A stretch of 64,000 bases of DNA from JBJXFK01 sp046155505 (GTDB lineage: Bacteria > Planctomycetota > Phycisphaerae > UBA1845 > Fen-1342): positions 1-64,000 of the forward strand of contig JBJXFK010000002.1 in assembly GCA_046155505.1 (NCBI GenBank), read 5' to 3'. The notes under the pieces are model-generated. The model had not been told where the DNA came from. It saw only the letters and a list, made by a program, of their open reading frames with translations, and did not search any database. Positions within the stretch are counted from its first letter, which is position 1. The number at the start of each line of letters is the position of its first letter. The translations under genes were made by a program, and so were the position numbers. Shown here piece after piece: positions 1-7,701 of the stretch.

Positions 1-134
1 ATGCTGGAGACTTTCACCAGATTGCATTGCGCAATGCCGGCGTCGCGGAGAGCGATCTCGAACGATTGAAGATTGTTGCGGTGACGGCCCACGCCGCGAG
101 TGAAGAACATGCGCTTTGCGACCAAAGGCTCCAT
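1..134 (-). CDS. Pyruvoyl-dependent arginine decarboxylase, N-terminal part (runs off the window)
   Basis: The first 44 codons are visible on the minus strand, starting at an ATG whose complement is 132-134. They contain [10 protein letters not shown], then [11 protein letters not shown] and CNLVKVSS. This matches the conserved N-terminal region of pyruvoyl-dependent arginine decarboxylases, in which a Ser later in the protein is cleaved to form the pyruvoyl cofactor; that site lies outside the window. The enzyme converts arginine to agmatine, the entry step of polyamine synthesis. The start is supported by GGAGAG about 6 nt upstream; a second ATG lies nine codons in. A sigma70-like promoter is visible at 247-274. 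The partial view limits confidence about the exact subfamily. Confidence 0.8.
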   Translation of the reverse strand, partial: MEPLVAKRMFFTRGVGRHRNNLQSFEIALRDAGIAQCNLVKVSS

Positions 135-246
135 CAATTCTCTCCAGGTGCCCGCGCGATTGCGAGCGGGCAAAAAGCTCCACATCTCCGATCGTTCCGC
201 TGCCTGAAATTCTCGGGCGGTGATTGCGGAAATCGTAAGGGGGCGA

Positions 247-274
247 ATTATAGCACCCTGTCGCGCGCGTACAA
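247..274 (-). promoter_or_regulatory. Sigma70-like promoter of the arginine decarboxylase gene
   Basis: On the minus strand, TTGTAC (complement of 269-274) and a perfect TATAAT (complement of 247-252) are separated by 16 bp. Transcription would start near 240, giving a leader of roughly 105 nt before the ATG at 134. Confidence 0.6.
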
Positions 275-633
275 CGCAAACTCACAATTTCGACGAAAGT
301 TCCCCAGCCGCTTTGTAAACGCGCGGCGTGAAACGCATGCTTAGTGTGTCTTGAGGGAGCCTCGGCGACGGATGCGGGAGCCCGCGATGTACAGTCCGTC
401 GCCGTCATGACGGTGCCGCCCGGGGGGGAGTACCGTCTCTTATCCGTGACGACCGGCCGCCGGCGCCTTTGGCGTGGCGGCCGGTCGTGCTTGTTTTGTT
501 CGTCGAGCGCGACGGCCCCGTAGCGTTCGGGCCTCCGTGCCCGACGGCGAGCGGAGCAAACCGTGCTGGACCGGTCGCGAAATTCGCCCGTTCGCACGAC
601 GTAGCGTGCCCCGATCTGTGCGGGTTCGATGAA
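275..633. other. Intergenic region with a GC-rich hairpin
   Basis: No convincing gene is present. A strong inverted repeat has arms GACCGGCCGC at 451-460 and GCGGCCGGTC at 477-486, with an inner CGCC-TTT-GGCG stem. T-rich sequence follows on the plus side (487-500). It lies just past the 3' end of the leftward transporter gene and may act as a terminator or 3' stabiliser. The T tract points the wrong way for that gene, so the role is uncertain. Confidence 0.4.
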
Positions 634-2058
634 CTAGGAACCGCGAACATCGCGCCCCCGCGTGTAAAGCCACGTCCCGGTCATCAATGTCGTGCCGAGC
701 ACGCTGAACGGTAACATCGCCCAGAAAAATGCAACCCAGCCAAATCTGTCCATGAGTCCGCCCAGCGCGAATCCCGCCAGAATCGCACCCGTGTATTGGA
801 ACGAGTTGATCAGCCCAAGTGCGAAACCGGCCATCTTTCGCCCGCCGATGTCCATGGTGACCGCAGTACCGATGATTGAATGGCTGGAGTTTACCGTCAG
901 CGAGATCGCTACCAAGAAGGCGCACGCTACGAACGGCGACGCGAAACTCGTGTACTTCAGCACAACCAAAGCTGCCAGGAGCACGAGTGTCTCGACTGCA
1001 TACAGCCCAGCGGCGACGGGAGATCGACGCCCTTTGGCGAGCGTGTCTGATATGAGCCCGGTCGTAAACGAGCCGATGAACGCGGAAAGTGGGAGCAGGA
1101 ATGCCATCCAGAGATATGCGTTAGACTGCTTGCCAATACTCCAAACCTGGAGCAGGTAGAGCACCCAGAAATTCTCGAGCGCACGACGTACGAATCCCGT
1201 CGCGAAATACGCACCAGCGTTCACCCAGGCAAGCGGATTCCCAGCGATGGTTTTGAAGACAACAGAAAGAGGCAACCGTTCATTGTGATCGTGGTTGTCA
1301 GCCTCGTCGTCATGCTTGATCGTATGGCCGCATTCTTCCGGATGGTTGCGCACGGCGAACATCGCGAACACCAGAATCACACCTAGAAGCACCGGCATAA
1401 CGATGAAGATCGAGCGCCAATTTTGCGGCGGAATCACGAGACCAATCAGTGCGATTGAGAAGCCGGTAACAAGCAGCCCGCCGAGGGCGGTGACGCCCCA
1501 ACTGCCGAGTTGGATCATTCCCCCAAAAATCCCGGCGAACTTACCACGCTCCATGCGTGAGAACCAAGCGGTGTTGATCTTCACCATGCCGGGCGCACCG
1601 AACGATTGCAGATAACCGTCAACGGTTCGCGTAACAATGAAGAACAGCAACGCTGCGGTAACGACCGTACCGGTCGGCGAATCGAACATCGCGTTATTGC
1701 CGAAACCGAACCACGAAACGCCAGCGAAAACAAGATTCAGGACAATCGTCCCCAGCGCCCCGACGGCCATGGCTTGTTTGCCACCAAGGCCATCCGTAAA
1801 CAGGCCGTTGAGAAAACACCCAATCGCGTATCCAAAATCGCGCCCGCTCGCCACGTAACCGTACTGCTCTTTGTTGAAGCCAAACTCATTTGTAAACTCC
1901 GGCGACACAACACTGAGGTTGTAGCGGCATAGATAGAATCCCGCGTACAGCAGCCCGAGGAAGAACCAATTCTGAAATCGCCGCAGCCGAAACGCGAACG
2001 GGCGTGCATCGGTTCCGCCCACGCGACGATCCGCATCGGATTGGTCACGATCCTGCAT
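634..2058 (-). CDS. MFS transporter of the organophosphate:phosphate antiporter (OPA/GlpT-UhpT) family
   Basis: About 474 aa with roughly twelve hydrophobic segments. The N-terminal part has FYLCRYNLSVVSPEF followed by a segment resembling the GlpT/UhpT/PgtP signature region (YGYVASGRDFGYAIG). A hydrophilic His/Asp-rich central loop lies near residues 250-270, between the two six-helix halves. Members exchange sugar phosphates, glycerol-3-phosphate or phosphoglycerate for inorganic phosphate at the inner membrane; the substrate here cannot be told. The frame stays open up to 2259, but the upstream stretch is Arg/Pro-rich and unlike a transporter. The ATG at 2058 has GGAG about 9 nt upstream and gives a family-typical length. 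Confidence 0.85.
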   Translation of the reverse strand: MQDRDQSDADRRVGGTDARPFAFRLRRFQNWFFLGLLYAGFYLCRYNLSVVSPEFTNEFGFNKEQYGYVASGRDFGYAIGCFLNGLFTDGLGGKQAMAVGALGTIVLNLVFAGVSWFGFGNNAMFDSPTGTVVTAALLFFIVTRTVDGYLQSFGAPGMVKINTAWFSRMERGKFAGIFGGMIQLGSWGVTALGGLLVTGFSIALIGLVIPPQNWRSIFIVMPVLLGVILVFAMFAVRNHPEECGHTIKHDDEADNHDHNERLPLSVVFKTIAGNPLAWVNAGAYFATGFVRRALENFWVLYLLQVWSIGKQSNAYLWMAFLLPLSAFIGSFTTGLISDTLAKGRRSPVAAGLYAVETLVLLAALVVLKYTSFASPFVACAFLVAISLTVNSSHSIIGTAVTMDIGGRKMAGFALGLINSFQYTGAILAGFALGGLMDRFGWVAFFWAMLPFSVLGTTLMTGTWLYTRGRDVRGS

Positions 2059-2315
2059 CGAATTGACTCCACGTCGACGAAAGTCCGCCGACGACACATC
2101 CAATTGAAAAAATTTCGGAGGCGAGAGTCTAACGTCGACACGACACCGGTGCATGTCCGGAAAAGCACAACGTCCGCAAAACGCTTGTCGCGCAACTCCC
2201 GGCTGCCGCGCCGGCGAAAGTGCTTGGGTCATGCGCGTCGTCGGGGTACACTCGGACAATCGCGCGATCCATCGGGTTCGCTCGCGATTTTGGCACGTCG
2301 TAACGGAGGGAATCT

Positions 2316-2993
2316 ATGCGCATCGCCAGTCTCATCGTCGCCGCATCGTGCGTCGTTGGCACATTCGCTTCCACGCAGACGTGGAACTATGACCTGACAA
2401 CCACCGGCAACAACGTCAACTTCACGTCGCCGACCGCGACCGACCCGACCGCGCCGCGATTCGATACCGTCTCGGCCGTCAATCTGGTTGAGGTGCGTGT
2501 CCGCTATTCGATCTTCAACCTCGGCCCGTTCAACGTCACCAACCAGTTGCCGCCCGAGGTGCTGTCGAACGCCGCGCTGCTCGACGGCCCGGCGCCGATC
2601 ACGATCATCAACGAGCCGGTGGTCATCCCCCCGCCGCCCGAAGCGGTCACGTTCGCCGGCACAATCAATCTCGCGATCAACGCCGCCGGCTTCGGAACGG
2701 CGAGCGTCACCAACGTCACACTGGGCACGGCACAGATCAACCTCGGCCCGCCGTTCGGCACACAGACGGTCACCATCACGAGCATTCGCGTGCGCGGCTC
2801 GATTGAGGTGACGCCCATCTATGACGGCGATCTCGACCTTGACGGCGATGTGGATCTCACCGATCTGGCGACGCTGCTGACGAACTTCGGCCTCGCGAGT
2901 GGCGCGACCGAAGCGCAAGGCGATGTGGACGGCGACGGCAGTGTGTCGTTGACCGATCTGGCGCTGCTGCTGACGAATTTTGGGCGGAACTAA
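2316..2993 (+). CDS. Secreted protein with C-terminal dockerin-type repeats
   Basis: 225 aa. It starts with a signal peptide (MRIASLIVAASCVVGTF, cleavage near residue 19-20), preceded by a strong GGAGG 6 nt before the ATG. Residues 20-165 form a Thr/Asn/Val-rich region that looks like a beta-sandwich and that I do not recognise. The last 55 residues contain two EF-hand-like dockerin repeats, GDLDLDGDVDLTDLATLL and GDVDGDGSVSLTDLALLL, each followed by NFG. Asp side chains at alternating positions should bind Ca2+. Unlike the five dockerin proteins at 24.5-35.4 kb, it ends in NFGRN without a terminal cysteine. It is probably exported by Sec. Confidence 0.85.
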   Translation: MRIASLIVAASCVVGTFASTQTWNYDLTTTGNNVNFTSPTATDPTAPRFDTVSAVNLVEVRVRYSIFNLGPFNVTNQLPPEVLSNAALLDGPAPITIINEPVVIPPPPEAVTFAGTINLAINAAGFGTASVTNVTLGTAQINLGPPFGTQTVTITSIRVRGSIEVTPIYDGDLDLDGDVDLTDLATLLTNFGLASGATEAQGDVDGDGSVSLTDLALLLTNFGRN

Positions 2994-3000
2994 TGAGTTA

Positions 3001-3042
3001 GTAGCGAATATCGAGTATCGAGTAGCGAGTAGCGAGTTGAGA
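3001..3042. repeat. Degenerate heptamer tandem repeat
   Basis: Six consecutive 7-mers of the type GTAGCGA / GTATCGA / ATATCGA start immediately 3' of the dockerin gene. They belong to the family of 7/8-bp-period intergenic tracts found throughout the window. Confidence 0.75.
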
Positions 3043-3057
3043 TCTGTCGGGTGCTGT

Positions 3058-3080
3058 GCCGACGGCCGTTCGCGTCGGCA
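3058..3080. repeat. Dispersed 23-bp palindromic repeat, copy 1
   Basis: The sequence GCCGACGGCCGTTCGCGTCG continues with GCA. Its exact reverse complement is at 19639-19661. The flanks are also partly shared: similar sequence (GTCGGCATGC then TCGTA) reappears near 56492. It contains an inner palindrome (GCCGACG/CGTCGGC) able to form a hairpin. Confidence 0.7.
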
Positions 3081-3576
3081 TGCATCGTAGAAGGCAGCGA
3101 CTTGTCACGAGTATCGTGGAGTTGCGCAAGTAATTGTGCGCGCGGGCGGTTGGACGCGCTGGGGTCGTGAAGAGGAATTCAACCGGATGCGCAGGATGGG
3201 CACGATGCAGAATTGGTGTGTCCGCATCCTCGGTTTTGCCGCGGAATTTGGCAGCGAGCCGAGTGCGAAGCGCGAACGGGGGCTTCCCGCGGCGGCACAC
3301 GAAGACCTCGCTTGCGCGTCGGGCTCGGTGAGTGCTTGAGTTGGACGCCGTGAGGAAAAACGGTGGCCAGCCCCCGTCGACGTTCGTCTTGTCACTGCAA
3401 GGTCGGTCGCTCGCGCGTTGCGTCGTGCCTACGTGGCGCGGACCGGCGGGCGAGCGATTCGCCCTTGAGCAGTACGTCAACGATCGGCCGTACGTGGCCT
3501 CGTCGTTCATGAGCGCGGTGACCGCTTCGGCGCTGGATTCGGCGCGACCGTGCCCACACACGTTTTGACGATTCAC

Positions 3577-4488
3577 CTACTGCCGATTCAACGTGCCCGT
3601 ATACGTTTGCGTTTCGCCGGTGTCGAAGTTGATTGAGCCGGCGGTTTGGCGGACTTCGTATTCGACGTCGACCGAGTATTCCATTTCGTCGCCGCTGACG
3701 TCGATTTCGATCGTCTGCGTGCCGGTGCCGTTTTGCACGAGGTTGCCGCTGGTGCCGCGATGGGTGAGGGCGAGCACCATGCGCATCGAGCGGTTGGTGT
3801 ACTCCACTTCCTCGACCCGCACGGTGAGCGTCACATTCACCGTGCCGCCGATGGTCAGCGTGACGCGATCACCCTCTTCGCTGACCTCGACCTGCTGGTC
3901 GCGCGTGTCGGTGAAGCCGTAGACCAGTACGCTCAGCGGGCGGCCGTCGTCGTCAAACTCGACCGCCTGTGACGCGGTGCCGCGCCGCGGCTGGCCCGAG
4001 GTCGAGCCGTTGAGCGACTGCTGAATCTCGGAATTCACGATGCCGAAAAACTGGCCGGCGATGGCGGGCTGGCTGTCGCTGTTGGTGTTCTGGTTGCTGC
4101 CCGCGTTGGTGTTCGTGTTGCCGCCGCTGTTGGTGTTCGTATTGCCGTTGACGACGACGCCACTGTTTTCGTTGGCGTTCGTGCCGGCGTTCGTGTTGGT
4201 GTTTCCGTCGCCGCTGTTGTCGTTGGTGGTCGATCCGTTGTCGTTCGTGCCAGCGTCGCTATTGGTGTTGCCGTTGGGGTTGTCCTGGCCCGAGCCGTTG
4301 TCGTTGGGGTTGACGTTCGAGTTGTCGTTCTGGTTGTCGTCGTCAGGCGGGTTGAACAAATCCTGGATCGCGTCGCAGCCGCCGAAGCCCTGACCGGCGT
4401 CGGTGTTGGCTCGCGAGATGGCGACGATTGTGCCGCCGATGACGACGGTGCCGACGAGTATCCACTTGAGTGCGAACATCCAGCCCAT
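3577..4488 (-). CDS. Membrane-anchored protein with long Asn/Thr/Gly/Asp-rich linker
   Basis: About 303 aa. An N-terminal hydrophobic segment (FALKWILVGTVVIGGTIVAI, residues 5-24) is probably a signal anchor; no lipobox is clear. Residues about 45-145 form a low-complexity linker dominated by NTN, NDN, GNT and NSD motifs. A compact C-terminal domain (about residues 150-303) alternates hydrophobic and polar residues like a beta-barrel or beta-sandwich (VTLTIGGTVNVTLTVRVEEV); I do not recognise the family. The start at 4488 was chosen because the hydrophobic segment follows directly and a G-rich Shine-Dalgarno-like stretch lies about 9 nt upstream; ATG 4479 is an alternative. The linker composition resembles the shorter one in the lipoprotein at 37738-38901. 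Confidence 0.7.
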   Translation of the reverse strand: MGWMFALKWILVGTVVIGGTIVAISRANTDAGQGFGGCDAIQDLFNPPDDDNQNDNSNVNPNDNGSGQDNPNGNTNSDAGTNDNGSTTNDNSGDGNTNTNAGTNANENSGVVVNGNTNTNSGGNTNTNAGSNQNTNSDSQPAIAGQFFGIVNSEIQQSLNGSTSGQPRRGTASQAVEFDDDGRPLSVLVYGFTDTRDQQVEVSEEGDRVTLTIGGTVNVTLTVRVEEVEYTNRSMRMVLALTHRGTSGNLVQNGTGTQTIEIDVSGDEMEYSVDVEYEVRQTAGSINFDTGETQTYTGTLNRQ

Positions 4489-4641
4489 GCGGTCAGTCCC
4501 CCAATCGCGAGACGCCGACAGGGGTAGTACCCGCGGCGGCGACGGCGATTGCACAGATCAATTGTACGGTTCGCCGGGTGGGCTTGCCCAGCGGGGTTTT
4601 GGGGAGGCGAGCGGTATGGGGACGTTGGGGGCCTGCGGCGC

Positions 4642-4676
4642 GAATGCAGAATGAAGAATGCAGAATGCAGAACGAC
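4642..4676. repeat. Degenerate heptamer tandem repeat
   Basis: Five 7-mers: GAATGCA, GAATGAA, GAATGCA, GAATGCA, GAACGAC. Essentially the same heptamers form the tract at 20760-20794, 16 kb away. Confidence 0.8.
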
Positions 4677-4729
4677 GAGGGGGACGCACGGCCGCGGGTC
4701 GAATGTCGAGGGGACGCGGTGAAGGTCTT

Positions 4730-4779
4730 GATAACCAAGATGCTCACGCGCCCCCCTCCCGTTGACCACCTTGGTTATC
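4730..4779. repeat. Perfect 10-bp inverted repeat
   Basis: GATAACCAAG at 4730-4739 and CTTGGTTATC at 4770-4779 are exact reverse complements separated by 30 bp. It lies just outside the candidate transposon end. It could be a protein-binding site or a hairpin; no poly-T follows. Confidence 0.5.
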
Positions 4780-4786
4780 GGAAGTT

Positions 4787-5198
4787 GTGACGGGACAGAA
4801 AAAATCGCCAAATTAATCGCGCACAGGGCAACGTAACCGCATACGTGACAAGTTGTTACGGTGCGATTTGGGGCGCACTAATTGCGTAGTTCAGGCGTGG
4901 AAATGGGGCCGAATGCCGAAATCAAGATTTGTAAGTCTTTACGGGGCAAGGGTTTACGGTTTACGCGAGTTCGTAAGTATCTGTCAATGCTGAGGTTAGG
5001 TGCATCTGGACGCAAAAACGTCGGGGATTTTGAGGGGTTCGAGTTGCGGAAACCGCTGGAATTGGGGCCGAGTACTCGCTTCGGAGCGACAGAAAACCGG
5101 GTCGCCGAAACCGCACTGGCGCTAGTTCCAAGGCCGGTCGAGGTGCGCTCGAACGCGCTCCGGTGCGCACCGTGACAGAATATCGGGTCGCGGTTATC
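4787..5198. mobile_element. Candidate left end (attL-like region) of the Mu-like element
   Basis: Two short motifs recur. TTACG-type sites occur at about 4856, 4939, 4953 and 4960, with inverted CGTAA forms at about 4832 and 4972. A GACAGAA-type motif is seen in GGACAGAAAAAATCGCC near 4793, and in two longer copies at 5086-5112 and 5172-5198 sharing GACAGAA and CGGGTCGC. Repeated sites next to the repressor fit MuA-type end-binding arrays. I could not define the exact terminal TG dinucleotide or a matching right end, so this is inference. Confidence 0.35.
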
Positions 5199-5229
5199 GG
5201 GACGGCAGCGGCTAGCGCCAGTGTCCTTC

Positions 5230-6444
5230 TCATGGAATCGCCCTCCCTCGTTTTCGGGGGGGGCGCCCGCTTGGCTTGTCGTCCTCTGGGATTTTGAACG
5301 CCCGGAGGGCATCTAGGAACGCGGCTGCCCGTTCGACACTCTCGGCGTAGACGTCTTTGCGTTCGCCCTTCCCGGCGTTGGCGCTTTGTTCCATGAAGAC
5401 GCGATGGAGTACCGACAGAGCTGGCCCTAGCGATTCCGCGCCTGAGTCAACAGTTAGTGCGGCGTCGTAGGGTGTCATCGCAAAGTCAAACACCACGAAG
5501 TCCCAGACGGCATCAACAGGGTCACCGGTGAAAAAGCAGTGAACACTTTCACGCAAAAAGAGAGCCGCGTTCGCGTAGCTGAACGCGGCAGCGACGAGTC
5601 TCCACGCCGCCCCGGCGGCGAGCGTTGCTGGCAAATTCCACTTCCCACAGAAGGGCGTAGGTCGCGATCCCGGTCTAAATGTGATTAAGAGGTCTGCGCG
5701 CGTCAACGTTGCGGGCGGGAACGGGAGAAAAAGGCCCCACTCCGTCAGATCGTTGAATAGTTCCCGGGCAGCGCGCTTTTCGTAAAGAAGCCAGTCACGA
5801 AGTACGCGAGCGAGCCGGAGCCAATGCTTGCCGCGACCAAGGCTGACCGCAGAGGTGCCGCGCGATCCGGCAAGCTTCCACTCAAGTGCGACGGATCCAA
5901 ACTCAATCAGCAACGGAATCGCGGCCGGGAGAGCGGCATACCTCGCAACCGCGACCATCGTCAGCGTGTCCCGGATCATCGCGTGTGCGGCGTCCCCGTC
6001 GCGGAAAGACACAAGACTTCCGCGGTCGGTCTCTCCAAGCCGATCGTCCACCCACGAATCAACTGGGTCCATTTGCGACGGCAAGAAGAAGAGCGGCGAC
6101 GGTTCAGGGAGCTTCTCGTTGCGAGATGCAATCAGCTCGCCCTGTCGATCTAACGCTTTTTCGCGGTCCAAACTTCCGATGAGGTCTTCGATCGGAACCG
6201 CGTACACAGCGGCCAAATTAAACAACTTTGGCAAAGATGGAGAGTTCGCTTTTCCACTCTCAACCTGGGCGAGATACGGCTGCGAGATCAGGCCGGCGCG
6301 GTCAACCGAAACTCGTCGAACAAGCGATTCCACATCGCGCAAGCTTAGACCGCGACCTTGACGGAGTTGCCGTAGCCGCTCACCGAGTCCGGAACGACGT
6401 CCTGAGCCAACTGTATCACGTCGCCGCATCCCACGATTATGCAC
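5230..6444 (-). CDS. XRE-family HTH repressor-like protein of the Mu-like element
   Basis: 404 aa. Residues about 20-95 form a Cro/cI-type helix-turn-helix: ERLRQLRQGRGLSLRDVESL, then ISQPYLAQVESGKANSPSLP as the recognition region. The remaining ~300 residues are not recognised; they include Ala/Leu-rich helices and a basic tail (RPPRKRGRAIP). The gene is divergent from the Ner-like gene at 6545, with a 95-bp intergenic region holding a promoter and a palindromic operator candidate, as for Mu repressor c versus ner. It probably represses transposition genes. It is about twice the size of Mu c, and the large C-terminal part could sense a host signal. The GTG at 6444 is the longest start; ATG 6429 is equally possible. 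Confidence 0.7.
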   Translation of the reverse strand: MHNRGMRRRDTVGSGRRSGLGERLRQLRQGRGLSLRDVESLVRRVSVDRAGLISQPYLAQVESGKANSPSLPKLFNLAAVYAVPIEDLIGSLDREKALDRQGELIASRNEKLPEPSPLFFLPSQMDPVDSWVDDRLGETDRGSLVSFRDGDAAHAMIRDTLTMVAVARYAALPAAIPLLIEFGSVALEWKLAGSRGTSAVSLGRGKHWLRLARVLRDWLLYEKRAARELFNDLTEWGLFLPFPPATLTRADLLITFRPGSRPTPFCGKWNLPATLAAGAAWRLVAAAFSYANAALFLRESVHCFFTGDPVDAVWDFVVFDFAMTPYDAALTVDSGAESLGPALSVLHRVFMEQSANAGKGERKDVYAESVERAAAFLDALRAFKIPEDDKPSGRPPRKRGRAIP

Positions 6445-6483
6445 GGCACGGTGACCAAGCGAAAGCCCGATTCCGAAAACACA

Positions 6484-6520
6484 AATTTGTGATTGACATC
6501 AATCAAATATCTGGTATGGT
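6484..6520 (+). promoter_or_regulatory. Early promoter with overlapping palindromic operator
   Basis: TTGACA at 6493-6498 and TATGGT at 6515-6520 with a 16-bp spacer drive the rightward operon. The -35 box lies inside an imperfect palindrome at 6484-6507 (ATTTG..GATTG-acat-CAATC.AAAT). A repressor bound there would block RNA polymerase. The divergent XRE proteins at 5230-6444 and 6545-6796 are the obvious candidates. Confidence 0.6.
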
Positions 6521-6544
6521 TGCAATCAGACGGGAGGCGTGACC

Positions 6545-6796
6545 ATGCCACTGATCAACGCGAAGCTCATGGATGATTTGCGGATTGCAAAGGGCTTGTT
6601 GAGCCGCGAGCTGGCCGCTCGCGTCGAGACTTCCGCGAATACGCTCTGCCGGATTCGCGCCGGCAAGCCCGTGTCGCTTGTCACCGCAAGAAACGTGGCC
6701 AAGGTCTTGGGGATTCCCCTTCCCGAATTACTCCGAAGCGGTCCGAGTGACGTCGAAGCAGACGGCGGTCGTGAAGTGGCGGGGGCGGCGGCGTGA
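6545..6796 (+). CDS. Small HTH regulator (Ner/Cro-like)
   Basis: 83 aa with one helix-turn-helix: DLRIAKGLLSRELAARVETS, then TLCRIRAGKPVSLVTARNVA and LGIPLPELL. It is the first gene of the rightward operon, in the place of ner in Mu, where the product damps early transcription. The ATG at 6545 is preferred over the GTG at 6539 because GGAGG (6533-6537) is 7 nt upstream of the former and overlaps the latter's spacer. The end overlaps the next gene by 4 bp (GTGA), which suggests coupled translation. Confidence 0.75.
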   Translation: MPLINAKLMDDLRIAKGLLSRELAARVETSANTLCRIRAGKPVSLVTARNVAKVLGIPLPELLRSGPSDVEADGGREVAGAAA

Positions 6797-7701
6797 GCAT
6801 CGCTCGACGTCAACTCGACCCGCTCCCGGCGATGGACCCGCTCGCGGCGCGCGTGAAGCTTGGCGCGGAGGTCCACGCCATACGCTGCCGGCGCACGCTC
6901 AAAGCTGGTGCGGTTGCCGATCTCCTCGGGGTGTCTGGTGCAACGTATTCAATATTCGAAGCTGGCGAGCGCCCCATCCCACTACATCACGTACTGACGA
7001 TCGTCGGGTCGCTACAACCCGCACCGGACTTGGCCGCGTCGGTCGTGGTGCTCGCGATCCAAGCGGCGTGCCGCAACAACGAGCAGGCGAGGATAGCGCT
7101 GACCGGCTGGGGAAGCTGCACCGCACTGGGGCTGGGGTGCCGCGTCGACGCAAGCGAGCTACAACGGTGGCGCGAGGCACTGCGGCACATGCTGGCCTCT
7201 GCGGACGCAGAACTCACACGAGCCGATGTGACAGCCGCGACCGAGAACAACGCGGTTCAGATCGCGGGGCGTGTGGCTATCCCGGTGTGCCGGCTGCTAC
7301 CGTCATTCGCGGGGCGGACGCGGGCTGAGAAGGCAGATGCGGTACTCGCATGGTTGGGGTCCGTGTCGCCGGCTGCGCGACGTGGAACAGGGATGGACGC
7401 GGTCGTCTTTCGCGATGCGCCTATGCCGATCGGCTTGACCGCTGGCGGTTCAATGTGTGCGGCGAACGGTGATCGCAAGGGGCGGCCACCGGCGCGACTC
7501 TCTATCACCCTCTTCAATTTTATCGTTGACGCTGTTTCGGATCGTCCGACTCTGTCGGCCCATTCTGTCCACGCTCGTCTGGTACAGGCCGCGTCACAGA
7601 ATCGCTGGGGGCGCGTTCCGAGCCGTGGGGTGATTACGCGCATTGTCGATGAGTTTCGGCGCAGTTGGTTGGGCTATCACGTCGCAGAGGAAACGGCATG
7701 A
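6793..7701 (+). CDS. HTH-like protein upstream of the transposase, unknown function
   Basis: 302 aa from a GTG overlapping the previous stop. Residues about 20-75 resemble an XRE-type fold (EVHAIRCRRTLKAGAVADLL, SGATYSIFEAGERPIP). The middle is Ala-rich and helical. The last 70 residues (HSVHARLVQAASQNRWGRVP, then VITRIVDEFRR) look like a second winged-helix DNA-binding region. The transposase ATG overlaps this gene's stop (ATGA at 7698-7701), so the two are probably translated together. It could be an accessory end- or enhancer-binding protein that supplies what the N-terminal domain of MuA supplies in Mu; that is a hypothesis. Confidence 0.6.
   Translation: MSIARRQLDPLPAMDPLAARVKLGAEVHAIRCRRTLKAGAVADLLGVSGATYSIFEAGERPIPLHHVLTIVGSLQPAPDLAASVVVLAIQAACRNNEQARIALTGWGSCTALGLGCRVDASELQRWREALRHMLASADAELTRADVTAATENNAVQIAGRVAIPVCRLLPSFAGRTRAEKADAVLAWLGSVSPAARRGTGMDAVVFRDAPMPIGLTAGGSMCAANGDRKGRPPARLSITLFNFIVDAVSDRPTLSAHSVHARLVQAASQNRWGRVPSRGVITRIVDEFRRSWLGYHVAEETA

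Larger units (their letters stand above)
2994..3576. other. Intergenic region carrying two dispersed-repeat types
   Basis: No supported gene lies here; the open frames are GC-rich and have no homology that I recognise. It holds a 7-bp-period tandem tract at 3001-3042 and a palindrome-like 23-mer at 3058-3080 that recurs inverted at 19639-19661. Nothing further is recognised in 3100-3576. Confidence 0.5.
4489..5229. other. Intergenic region at the presumed left end of the Mu-like element
   Basis: No gene is supported. From left to right it holds a heptamer tract (4642-4676), a 10-bp inverted repeat (4730-4779) and a zone (4787-5198) rich in recurring short motifs that could be transposase-binding end sequences. 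In phage Mu the left attachment site lies just left of the leftward repressor gene, which is the arrangement here. Confidence 0.45.

Noticed and set aside
27..344. 105-aa plus-strand frame at the left edge
   Set aside because: Antisense to the arginine decarboxylase start and its promoter; composition not protein-like.
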